A stretch of DNA of 64,000 bases from Methanolobus sp. GTDB lineage: Archaea > Halobacteriota > Methanosarcinia > Methanosarcinales > Methanosarcinaceae. The stretch lies in assembly GCA_029762595.1 (NCBI GenBank), contig JARVGJ010000001.1:228081-292080 (forward strand), given 5' to 3'. How positions within the stretch are numbered: the first letter of the stretch is position 1; every line of letters begins with the position of its first letter. Under the pieces are notes generated by a model. That model was not told where the DNA came from, did no database searches, and was given only the letters and a program-made list of their open reading frames with translations. This document shows, one piece after another, positions 28,825 to 37,204 of this stretch. A program made the translations under genes and the position numbers.

Positions 28825-29157
28825 ATGGGCAGAATATTCAGTGAAATGGACAATCAGATATTTGATAAACTTGCACCGGAGCTTAGCGGAAACAGAATGT
28901 CCTCGGCAGGTCATAATTATCCTTTCATACTACGACCACTCTCGCATAAGATTGCACAGGATGGAGCTGACTTCCGCAATCGCATGGAAAGACTAGGTAA
29001 GGAAGAAATGGAGTACCTGTTCCAACTTGCCATGGAAGGCAAAGAAGATATCAGGTCACTTAATGAAGATGACGTAGACACTTTCATGGAACTGGTCGAG
29101 GAAAAGCTCTCAACTGAAAGGTTAAAAGAGCTAAAGGCAAAGCTTGGCATGGCATGA
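28825..29157 (+). CDS. Conserved hypothetical protein between coaD and an endonuclease-IV-like gene
   Basis: 110 aa, soluble, acidic and mostly helical, ending in a charged helix rich in Leu and Lys/Glu (VEEKLSTERLKELKAKLG). No known domain was recognised. Its stop overlaps the start of the next gene (ATGA), so it is co-translated with a TIM-barrel enzyme and may work with it. The start ATG at 28825 begins MGRIFSEMDN. Confidence 0.75.
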   Translation: MGRIFSEMDNQIFDKLAPELSGNRMSSAGHNYPFILRPLSHKIAQDGADFRNRMERLGKEEMEYLFQLAMEGKEDIRSLNEDDVDTFMELVEEKLSTERLKELKAKLGMA

Positions 29158-29993
29158 TGAGGCCTTCAAAACTTCTTTTTGGGACCGCAGGTACACCAAA
29201 AAGCTCTGAAAAAAAAAGCAGTATCTCAGGCATTGAGAGGGTCAGGGAACTGGGCCTTGGATGCATGGAACTGGAATTTGTTCGCGGAGTCAGAATGGGC
29301 GAAGCCACAGCATCAGAAGTTAAAGAGAAATCACTAAACGAAGAGATCTCACTGAGTGTACACGGACCATATTACATCAATCTGAACTCACATGAACCTG
29401 AAAAGATACATGCAAGCATTGAAAGGATATACAGCTCTGCAAGGATAGGTGATCTTTGCGGTGCAAGGAATATAGTGTTCCACCCGGCATATTATCACAA
29501 GGATGCACCGGAGAAGGTGTATAAAAATGTTTTTTTATTACTGGAACAACTATGTTCAAGGCTTGATGATGAAGACATAAATGTGATACTCCGGCCAGAA
29601 ACCACAGGGAAGGAGACGCAATTTGGGAGCCTTTTAGAAAACGTCAGGCTTGGAGCAGAATTGGAAAAAGTGCTTCCATGTATTGATTTTGCACACCTTC
29701 ATGCAAGAAGCAATGGTGCTGAGAACAGCTATGAAGAATTCTCTGCAACGCTGGAATCCATAGAGAATGAAATTGGCAGGGAAGGACTGGATGATATGCA
29801 TATGCATGTGTCAGGTATCGAATATGGGGATAAGGGAGAGAGGAATCACCGCAACCTTGAGGATTCGGACCTGCGATATTCAGAGCTCATGCGTGCATTG
29901 AAGGACTTTAAGGTAAAGGGTTTGCTTATATGTGAAAGCCCGGATAATGAGGGAGATGCTTTACTGCTTAAAAGGACCTATGAAAGGCTATAG
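29154..29993 (+). CDS. Endonuclease IV-like TIM-barrel protein
   Basis: 279 aa. Metal-ligand positions typical of the xylose-isomerase-like / endonuclease IV fold are seen in order: SVHGPYYINL, VFHPAYY, ILRPETTGK, CIDFAHLHAR, MHMHVSG and the final Glu of LICESP. True Nfo enzymes cut DNA at abasic sites, and a DNA-repair role is plausible, though related sugar isomerases share the fold. It overlaps the preceding gene by four bases. Confidence 0.82.
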   Translation: MMRPSKLLFGTAGTPKSSEKKSSISGIERVRELGLGCMELEFVRGVRMGEATASEVKEKSLNEEISLSVHGPYYINLNSHEPEKIHASIERIYSSARIGDLCGARNIVFHPAYYHKDAPEKVYKNVFLLLEQLCSRLDDEDINVILRPETTGKETQFGSLLENVRLGAELEKVLPCIDFAHLHARSNGAENSYEEFSATLESIENEIGREGLDDMHMHVSGIEYGDKGERNHRNLEDSDLRYSELMRALKDFKVKGLLICESPDNEGDALLLKRTYERL

Positions 29994-30037
29994 ATATAGA
30001 ACAATAAAATGCAGATATTGCATTCAGATATGGCATT

Positions 30038-31375
30038 TCAGCATGAACCAGCCCCATTATCCTTTTCAGCTTCACCTGTGACAACACCAACATGAAGGTT
30101 TATTCCACTCTTTTCAATATATCCGTTTATCCGTTCAAGGGCATGCTCAACCATTCCCCCATGGGTCAGTATAAGACAGCGTTGGCCTGAAAGGGCATTC
30201 AGGATAGACCGGTCTATAACACCAGCAGTAACATCAAGATAGATCTCATCCCGTTCTGCAATTATCTTACTTTTCTTGCCCATAGCGCCCACACATTCGA
30301 TATCATCCCTCTTGATTATCTTCAGGATCTCCTCATTATCATACTGGGAAGTATCATATATGGCTATTGAGCCTGCCCTCAGGGCCTTGCGGTCCATCTC
30401 TACAATAGCAAGACCATCTTCATGAATATGAAGGACCTTACAGTTTGCCGCTTCATACATAGAGTCCTGGGCGAATTCACCGTAAAGTATACCAAGGTTT
30501 ATGGTTTCACCTTCCTTTACTTCAGGAGGAACATCGACCCACATGAGGTGTTGCGGTCTCAGGGTATGAACAAGATCAGGAATATCCCTGGGAGGCTTTG
30601 AGACACGGGCTATACCCCGTTTTCGGATCTCATCGTATATCTCAAGGGTTATTGGTCTTTTAAGGTAGGCCTCCTTGAGCTTTTCTGTCTGCCTGAAGAT
30701 CTCTTCCGGAGTACCCTCACTGAGTACCTTCCGGTCATTCATGAGAAAAACATAATCTGCCCAGCCGTAGGCCAGATCCACATCATGAGTTGATATTATA
30801 ATCGTCTTACCAAAATAATTCAGTTCGTTCAGGAGGTCCATAACCTCATCTGCCCCCACAGGATCAAGATTTGAAAGAGGCTCGTCCAGAACAATAACCT
30901 CAGGGTCCATGGCAACCACTCCTGCTATGGCAACCCTCTTTTTCTGCCCTCCGCTTAAGTGATGAGGGGGCTTGTCCTTTAAATGGGTCAGTCCCACATA
31001 TTCAAGCGTATCGTGAACTATCTTTTCTACCTTGTTTTTTGGATAATCCAGATTTGTAGGACCAAATGCCACATCCTGATAGATAGTTGGAGCAAATATC
31101 TGGTCATCGGAGTTCTGGAACACGATACCTACACTTTTTCGTATTTCCCGCAGGGACCTGGAATCATATTTCACAGGTTTACCATGGAAGAGCACCTCGC
31201 CTTTCAGAGGACGGAAAGTACCATTAAGCATCATGAAAAGAGTGGATTTCCCCGAGCCGTTACGACCTACAAAGGCAATCTTCTTTCCTTTTTCAATTTT
31301 GATATTGATGTCCTCAAGTGCCAGAGTACCATCGGGATAAGAGTAGCTGAGATTCTTTGTTTCTAAAATAATCAC
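30038..31375 (-). CDS. cbiO: Cobalt ECF transporter ATP-binding protein CbiO with C-terminal extension
   Basis: 445 aa from a GTG at 31375 with GAGGTGA four bases upstream. Residues 1-280 are a standard CbiO: Walker [11 protein letters not shown]-loop, signature [13 protein letters not shown], Walker [14 protein letters not shown]. The last 165 or so residues are an added alpha/beta domain, beginning near the segment [14 protein letters not shown] and ending with [18 protein letters not shown] and a GAGSC tail. That domain was not recognised. It is the last gene of cbiM-N-Q-O. Confidence 0.92.
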   Translation of the reverse strand: MIILETKNLSYSYPDGTLALEDINIKIEKGKKIAFVGRNGSGKSTLFMMLNGTFRPLKGEVLFHGKPVKYDSRSLREIRKSVGIVFQNSDDQIFAPTIYQDVAFGPTNLDYPKNKVEKIVHDTLEYVGLTHLKDKPPHHLSGGQKKRVAIAGVVAMDPEVIVLDEPLSNLDPVGADEVMDLLNELNYFGKTIIISTHDVDLAYGWADYVFLMNDRKVLSEGTPEEIFRQTEKLKEAYLKRPITLEIYDEIRKRGIARVSKPPRDIPDLVHTLRPQHLMWVDVPPEVKEGETINLGILYGEFAQDSMYEAANCKVLHIHEDGLAIVEMDRKALRAGSIAIYDTSQYDNEEILKIIKRDDIECVGAMGKKSKIIAERDEIYLDVTAGVIDRSILNALSGQRCLILTHGGMVEHALERINGYIEKSGINLHVGVVTGEAEKDNGAGSC

Positions 31376-31384
31376 TGTTTCACC

Positions 31385-32167
31385 TCAAATAAGCGACATT
31401 CCCCTTGTGAACCAGAATACTGTGATCACTATCGTAAAATATGCGCCTGTCAGCAGGATTTCCGGCATTTTCACAGGCCTTTTCTCATCATACATTATCA
31501 GCTTTCCGTCATAACATCTTGAATTCATGGCCAGGTAAAGCTTCTCACCCTGTTCCCACGACCTTATGAAAAGATTTGTCCCAAGCATCACCATGGACCT
31601 GAAAGAGGTCCTGAAATCCCGGTATCCAAGGCGTACTGTCTGAGCATATTTCACCCCCATGGCCACATCAAGGAAAACAAAGATGTAACGATACATCATC
31701 ATTGCTATCTCTACAAAAGAGTCCGGTAATTTTGCCTTCTTTAAGACTGCAAATAGTTCGATCACCGGGGTTGTCAGCGACAGGAAGAACAGGCATGACA
31801 TACCACCAAAGGTTCTTGCAAGAATAAGAAGGGCCATATTCAGTCCTTCGGGGTTCACTCCAAGGGTATATCCAAACAGACTGAAACTAAAGATATCAAC
31901 CCCTTCACCAAAAAAGAATGCTATAACTATGATGCTCACAAGCACAAATCCTGAAGGCACAGAAAGTATTTGAAGATAGAATTTTACAGGTATCCTGCCA
32001 AAATATATGGTTGCAAAGCTCATACACAATGCTATAGTAAAGGGCACAAGTGGAGATGATGCTGAAACACCTACAAGGATCCCGAAAGCCACGATAGCTA
32101 ATTTAAGCCAGTTGTTCCTGGACCTTAGCGGACTCAATATTGCATAATCATCCAGAATGTATGTCAT
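31385..32167 (-). CDS. cbiQ: Cobalt ECF transporter transmembrane protein CbiQ
   Basis: A 260-aa membrane protein with about five to six hydrophobic segments and the coupling motif SWEQGEKLYLAMNSRCYDGK, which contacts CbiO. It lies nine bases upstream of cbiO and 236 bases after cbiN on the same strand. The start reads MTYILDDYAILSPLRSRNN. Confidence 0.9.
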   Translation of the reverse strand: MTYILDDYAILSPLRSRNNWLKLAIVAFGILVGVSASSPLVPFTIALCMSFATIYFGRIPVKFYLQILSVPSGFVLVSIIVIAFFFGEGVDIFSFSLFGYTLGVNPEGLNMALLILARTFGGMSCLFFLSLTTPVIELFAVLKKAKLPDSFVEIAMMMYRYIFVFLDVAMGVKYAQTVRLGYRDFRTSFRSMVMLGTNLFIRSWEQGEKLYLAMNSRCYDGKLIMYDEKRPVKMPEILLTGAYFTIVITVFWFTRGMSLI

Positions 32168-32403
32168 TTTTCAACCACGTTATTGGATAGATATCAAAAC
32201 AAATTAAGCTTTATTAATTTTCGTGCAAGATAATCAGAAGATAAGAGACGGTACTTTATACATAAACATATCGTTAGAGAGCTAAAATATGTGTAATACA
32301 TAGGGGATACAAATAAGGGAACAAAAATAATAAATAAATAAATAAATAAAATACAAATATTACAAATAAATTTGTGTGCTCAATGAGGAACACACGCATT
32401 ATA
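32168..32403. repeat. Intergenic gap with TAAA tandem repeat
   Basis: About 235 AT-rich bases between cbiN and cbiQ. It holds a TAAA/AAAT tetranucleotide run of about six copies (near 32327-32351) and no gene. TATA-like boxes here could give cbiQO its own promoter. Confidence 0.5.
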
Positions 32404-32691
32404 TTACTTGTTCTTCTCGCCTTTGCCCTTATAGTAACCAATGGTATAACCAATAACTACCGCACCAAAAGCAGCCTGGAGGGCAAAGAGCAGGCTTTCA
32501 GTTTCACCGCCGGGAGGTTCAAAGCCAATCCCGCCAAACCATGGTTCATAATCAGGATTGATCTCCGCTATAACATCTTCTGCTTCACCGTCGGCACCAC
32601 CGAATTCAGAATCCGGGTTTGATGCCACACCATAGAAGAACTGAGCTGCAAAGAGTATCACCACAATAGCTACAATATACTCCAGTTTCAC
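32404..32691 (-). CDS. cbiN: Cobalt ECF transporter auxiliary protein CbiN
   Basis: 95 aa with two transmembrane helices flanking an external loop with an acidic stretch (FGGADGEAEDVI) and the conserved PWFGGIGFEPPGGETESLLFALQ block. This is the CbiN architecture; CbiN loads metal onto CbiM. It overlaps cbiM by four bases (ATGA). Confidence 0.92.
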   Translation of the reverse strand: MKLEYIVAIVVILFAAQFFYGVASNPDSEFGGADGEAEDVIAEINPDYEPWFGGIGFEPPGGETESLLFALQAAFGAVVIGYTIGYYKGKGEKNK

Positions 32692-33383
32692 TGCATTGCC
32701 TCCCTGAGTTTTGTAGCCTTGTCTATACTCAGCACTTTAAGATCGACCAGTACATCGCTCTTGATCTGTATTACATATTTCATTATAAGTGCTGTAAGAG
32801 CACCTTCCATTATTGCAAGTGGTACCTGTGTTGTTGCAAACACAGCACCAAAGGCCAAAAATGATGCCAAAATACCGCCTTCCGGTGCAGGGAAGGCTAA
32901 CGCAAGTTGCAGCGATGTAAACACATAAGTCACCCAATTAGCAATTGCCGTTGCAAGGAAAACATTCAGATAGAAGTTCATTCCCGACCTTGATGCTGCC
33001 CTGTAGAACAAATAAGCAACCAATGGACCTATTATACCCATGGATGCAACATTTGCACCAAGGGTGGTTATACCCCCATGGGCCAGGAAAAGGGACTGGT
33101 ATAAGAGAACGATCAATCCAAGGACAGCTGTGATCGCCGGCCCAAAGAGAATTGCTGCCATGCCGGTACCGGTGGGGTGGGAGGAACTTCCGGTAACAGA
33201 CGGAAGCTTAAGCGACGAAAGAACAAATATGAATGCCCCCGCAACAGCTAAAAGAGGTACTACCTCACGCCTTTCATTTACGAGTTTGTTCAACCTGTAC
33301 ATACCATATAATATCACCGGGATGGAGAATACAAACCATGCCTGCCACCATGGGGATGGCAGAAAGCCCTCGAATATGTGCAT
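32688..33383 (-). CDS. cbiM: Cobalt ECF transporter substrate-binding protein CbiM
   Basis: 231 aa beginning MHIFEGFLPSPWW; the N-terminal Met-His-Ile-x-Glu-Gly block is the Co2+ site. Other family blocks are SSHPTGTGMAAILFGP and LAHGGITTLGANVASMGI. Adjacent cobalamin genes cbiE and cbiD, 275 bases upstream on the same strand, make cobalt the likely ion. Confidence 0.94.
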   Translation of the reverse strand: MHIFEGFLPSPWWQAWFVFSIPVILYGMYRLNKLVNERREVVPLLAVAGAFIFVLSSLKLPSVTGSSSHPTGTGMAAILFGPAITAVLGLIVLLYQSLFLAHGGITTLGANVASMGIIGPLVAYLFYRAASRSGMNFYLNVFLATAIANWVTYVFTSLQLALAFPAPEGGILASFLAFGAVFATTQVPLAIMEGALTALIMKYVIQIKSDVLVDLKVLSIDKATKLREAMQ

Positions 33384-33657
33384 TAATTATCACCTGCCGT
33401 TTTCATTACAATGCATAATCAACTAAATTTGATTTATGCAGAGGATGTAATATGTAATTATAGATAAATATAACGATTCGCTCAAAGCGTAATTAACCTT
33501 ACCTATAGCAATAACACATATATAACTTTATGACAAAAGTAATATACCTGCTAAGTAAGTGCTATCATCCAATAAATCAGAAAGAAGAGCATATATAAAT
33601 GAAATATGATGAACAGAATTAATTGAGCTAGCACAAAATAAGCAAATGTCCTGAGAA
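33384..33657. other. Intergenic region between cbiE and cbiM
   Basis: AT-rich, no gene. A small inverted repeat GTCCTG (33648-33653) / CAGGAC (33661-33666) straddles the cbiE stop and may end that transcript. No structured cobalamin riboswitch-like element was recognised. Confidence 0.4.
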
Positions 33658-34239
33658 CTACAGGACCACTAAAATGCAGTACATGTCGGAATGATGTTCA
33701 GGTGGATTGTTTACGGTGCCGCATATGGAACGCTCATAAGGATAACCTATATCCTCATAGATACATATCCTGGCATCGACACCGATTTCCCCCAGGACCG
33801 AAGCAACTTCCTTTGGACCAAATGTATCTGCAGGCAGCAGGAATATATTCTTGCGCAGGCCAATCTCCCTTGTAAGTGCCTCCCTTGCTGGTGCGGGGTC
33901 TCTGCCATGTGCCGTGATCATGGCCAGGTTTGACATCTCAACATGGAAGCGTGCACATGCGGCCTGTATGGACGATATCCCTGTTACTACCCTGTCCTTT
34001 TCAGTGGCAAATTTCCCAAGTCCTGAGAACATAGGGTCACCTGTAGACAAAACAACAGCATCCTCAGGCAAAAGATGAAGGTTCTTGTAATCCTTTATTA
34101 GATGAGCTTCGCATTTTATGAAATCTTCCGCAAGTTCGATGGAACGCCTTGAACCATAGACCACCGGAGCACTGCTTATTACATCTATGGCCTCCTGTGT
34201 CATCATCCCTGGGCCAACACCAACGCCCACAATTATCAT
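33658..34239 (-). CDS. cbiE: Cobalt-precorrin-7 C5-methyltransferase CbiE
   Basis: 193 aa, tetrapyrrole methylase fold: [20 protein letters not shown] at the N-terminus, the second glycine motif [14 protein letters not shown], and [14 protein letters not shown]. It matches CbiE of the anaerobic cobalamin pathway. Its start overlaps the cbiD stop by four bases. The C-terminal half of fused CobL (CbiT) is absent, as expected for separate CbiE. Confidence 0.9.
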   Translation of the reverse strand: MIIVGVGVGPGMMTQEAIDVISSAPVVYGSRRSIELAEDFIKCEAHLIKDYKNLHLLPEDAVVLSTGDPMFSGLGKFATEKDRVVTGISSIQAACARFHVEMSNLAMITAHGRDPAPAREALTREIGLRKNIFLLPADTFGPKEVASVLGEIGVDARICIYEDIGYPYERSICGTVNNPPEHHSDMYCILVVL

Positions 34240-35252
34240 ATACCCTCCCCGCTGTCCATCAGCACGGTCCCGTCCCTGCCAACAACAACTATACGGGCAC
34301 CTTTTGCTTTTTCCACCGCCATTTCAAATGCCTGCTTAAGACGCTGATTCTGAGGATCAAGCTCAAGCATTTCGACCACCGTGGCAAAACCACTGTCCTT
34401 TAGCATGTCAGGGTTGCCCCATTTCAGTACAAGGCCCGGCAGCCCGCAAATGACAACATCGCCATGAGCCGCACTAAGAGCTTCTGATATACGACTTCCT
34501 GCAAGCACCACAGTATGATCCGGGAAGAGCATTGTGGAATACCTGATGCCAATTCTCCCGGTAGTCAGTACGACCTTATCAGAATCCCTTATCAGGTCAC
34601 CTTTCATCTCACCAAGATGATCATTCCACGGCTCGACAAAACCGGTGGTACCGAGGATGGAAATGCCATCCACTACACCAATACGACTGTTAAGGGTCTC
34701 TTTTGCTATTTCCTTGCCATTTGGAAGATAGATGGTCACTTCAGCACCCTTCATTCCAAGCTCCTTAACAGCCTCTGAAATGGATGCCCTTATCTGCTCC
34801 ATGGGACGTGGATTGATAGCAGGATGACCTTTTTTGGATTCAAGTCCGCTGCGTGTAACTATACCTATACCCTCACCAGCGTAGACAGTAATACCTTCTG
34901 CCTCCCTGGCATCTGCAACGAACTCAAGTCCTCTTGTAATATCAGATTCGTGATCATTATTGATTTTCACTGCAACAGCATGCCCTTTACTTCCTGTTAC
35001 ATCCATTTCTGCACGAAGCCCAACAGGCGTAGGTACGGAAACATGATCCACATCACCAGCAAGTGACATAACTGCAGCCTTTGCAGCAAGTGCTGCAGTG
35101 GTTCCGGTAGTATATCCTCTCTTAAGCACGGAGCCATCGCTCAGCACCACAAGCATTCCACTCTTAATACCTGCTTCCAGCTCATCACGTTGCATTTTTG
35201 AACTATCCAACCACTCATCAGGGATCCTGGATTTATTTACCGGGTCTATCAT
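34236..35252 (-). CDS. cbiD: Cobalt-precorrin-5B C1-methyltransferase CbiD
   Basis: 338 aa. The family block [19 protein letters not shown] is near residue 65, followed by the conserved [23 protein letters not shown]-region (positions about 155-175, key GHPAINP) and [12 protein letters not shown]. CbiD methylates C1 in the early-cobalt cobalamin pathway. It is the first gene of a cbiD-cbiE unit that leads into cbiMNQO, tying cobalt uptake to corrin synthesis. Confidence 0.93.
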   Translation of the reverse strand: MIDPVNKSRIPDEWLDSSKMQRDELEAGIKSGMLVVLSDGSVLKRGYTTGTTAALAAKAAVMSLAGDVDHVSVPTPVGLRAEMDVTGSKGHAVAVKINNDHESDITRGLEFVADAREAEGITVYAGEGIGIVTRSGLESKKGHPAINPRPMEQIRASISEAVKELGMKGAEVTIYLPNGKEIAKETLNSRIGVVDGISILGTTGFVEPWNDHLGEMKGDLIRDSDKVVLTTGRIGIRYSTMLFPDHTVVLAGSRISEALSAAHGDVVICGLPGLVLKWGNPDMLKDSGFATVVEMLELDPQNQRLKQAFEMAVEKAKGARIVVVGRDGTVLMDSGEGI

Positions 35253-35293
35253 CTCTGGTCAATTGTAAGTAATATATTTAAAATCTACCGACT

Positions 35294-37204
35294 CTACCCT
35301 GTCCTTTTGAACAGTTTTGCCAGTTCAGCCTTTGTGAAAGTGATCATTGTTGGCCTTCCGTGCGGACATGTATAGGGAGTATTACAACGCATGAGCTGAC
35401 GCATAAGCCCTTCCATCTGATCGTTGCTGCACACAGCCCCGGCCTTGATGGCAGCCCTGCATGCTATTGTGCTGCACAGAAGATCATACCTATCAGTGTC
35501 CTCCTTCACCCTGCCTGCAGAAAGGAGGTCCGAAATGATGTCATGTATCACATCAGTGTCTTCCAGTTTACCGAATATACTTGGAACAGTACTGACTACA
35601 TAACTTTTGGGACCGAACTCAGAAACCGAGAAACCAAGTTTCTCAAGCTCAGGGATGAAATCATCTATAATGACCTTCTCCTTCAGGCTCAGGTCAAGTG
35701 TCACAGGTGTGATGAGCTCCTGCCAGCTCACATCCTGCATCCTCAGCACCTGCTCATACATGATACGCTCATGTGCTGCATGCTGGTCTATCAGCATAAG
35801 ATTGTTGTCTATCTCACATATTATGTAAAGATCGGCATACTGCCCGTAAACCTTTATTTTAGAGGGACTGAAGGATGTGCCGGGTTCCGGTACCCCATCA
35901 CAAGTAACGGTCATCTGCATCCTCTCACTCCTTTTAAGACGGCGCTGAGTATCCTTTGCAGGATAATGATAAGGCTGTTTTCCCTCCCTGATGACATGTG
36001 GATTTAAGGCAGTAGCCGGAGCGACATCAGGACGTGACATGTCTTGCGGTACCTGAAGGCCATCATTGCTGCCAGGAATATTTGATGTCACATGATCTGC
36101 CTTTGCAGGCTCATAAAAACGTGATTGCACTGGAATCTCCTTTTTCCTGATCTCTACTTCAGGAACCAGCGACTCCTTCCCAAGAGCATCCTCCACAGCA
36201 GCAATGATCATTCTCTCAATATCTTTTTCGTGGCTTAGTCTGACCTCCCTTTTTGCGGGATGAACATTAACATCCACGTTCACAGGATCGATGCTAAAGT
36301 CCAGGAAGGCTGCAGGATAGCGACCTTTTGGAAGCAGGGTGTAATATCCAAGCCTTACAGCATTGCTTATCTGGTTTGAGGAAATGGGCCTGCTATTTAT
36401 GAAGAAGACCTGCAGGTCCTTTCCACTTCTGGTAAGCTCAGGTTTTGAGAGATAACCGGAGATAGTCAGCAGATCAGAAATGTATTCCACAGGAACAAGT
36501 GAACGTGCAATATCAGCACCATAGAGATGCACGATGCTGTCCAGCATCTTAACAGATGAAGGTGATCTGAGTGTAACCTTGCCGTCGATCACAAGGGTGA
36601 AGGAAACATCAGGATGTGCGAGGCAATTCCTGGAAACGACATCCACAATATGGGCAATCTCTGTCCTGGCACTTTTGAGATACTTCTTCCTGGCAGGCGT
36701 ACTGTAGAAAAGATCTTTGACAAGTATGCTTGTTCCCACTGCAGTGCCCGCCGAACTTATATTCCTGACACCGCTGCTGTCAACTACTACCCTGGTGCCT
36801 TCTATTCCATTTTCCTGCCTGGTGACAAGTTCAACCTTTGCAACCGACGCTATGGAAGCCAGGGCTTCACCCCTAAATCCCATGGTAAGTATACGATCAA
36901 GGTCTTCGACACTGTTTATTTTACTGGTTGCATGTTTCTTGAAAGCAAGGGAAGCATCCACATGGCTCATTCCAAGGCCATTGTCAACAACAAGAATACT
37001 TTTCGTGCCATACCCCCCTATTTCCACTCGAACATCGGACGCATTAGCATCAATGGAGTTCTCAATGAGCTCCTTGACCACCGAAGCCGGGCGCTCGATC
37101 ACTTCTCCTGCTGCTATTTTATTGATGGTGGACTCGTCAAGTAACCTGATCCTTGAGGTCCCCGTATCACATGAATCACCTGTCATTGTGTATTTCATCT
37201 CCAC
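35294..37204 (-). CDS. mutL: DNA mismatch repair protein MutL
   Basis: 636 aa from a GTG at 37204 with AAGGT upstream; in-frame ATGs follow at 37198 and 37186. The GHKL ATPase domain has IAAGEVIERPASVVKELIENSIDA-type motif I (Asn/Glu in ELIEN), DNGLGM, and GFRGEAL. The C-terminal domain keeps the endonuclease motif DQHAAHERIMYE, plus ACRAAIKAG and CPHGRP, so this should be a nicking MutL. It overlaps the mutS 3' end by 29 bases. Bacterial-type MutSL occurs in Methanosarcinales and was probably acquired from bacteria. Confidence 0.95.
   Translation of the reverse strand: MEMKYTMTGDSCDTGTSRIRLLDESTINKIAAGEVIERPASVVKELIENSIDANASDVRVEIGGYGTKSILVVDNGLGMSHVDASLAFKKHATSKINSVEDLDRILTMGFRGEALASIASVAKVELVTRQENGIEGTRVVVDSSGVRNISSAGTAVGTSILVKDLFYSTPARKKYLKSARTEIAHIVDVVSRNCLAHPDVSFTLVIDGKVTLRSPSSVKMLDSIVHLYGADIARSLVPVEYISDLLTISGYLSKPELTRSGKDLQVFFINSRPISSNQISNAVRLGYYTLLPKGRYPAAFLDFSIDPVNVDVNVHPAKREVRLSHEKDIERMIIAAVEDALGKESLVPEVEIRKKEIPVQSRFYEPAKADHVTSNIPGSNDGLQVPQDMSRPDVAPATALNPHVIREGKQPYHYPAKDTQRRLKRSERMQMTVTCDGVPEPGTSFSPSKIKVYGQYADLYIICEIDNNLMLIDQHAAHERIMYEQVLRMQDVSWQELITPVTLDLSLKEKVIIDDFIPELEKLGFSVSEFGPKSYVVSTVPSIFGKLEDTDVIHDIISDLLSAGRVKEDTDRYDLLCSTIACRAAIKAGAVCSNDQMEGLMRQLMRCNTPYTCPHGRPTMITFTKAELAKLFKRTG

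Noticed and set aside
33384-33657. Cobalamin riboswitch before cbiM
   Set aside because: No B12-box-like conserved sequence or long structured element was found; the region is plain AT-rich promoter sequence.
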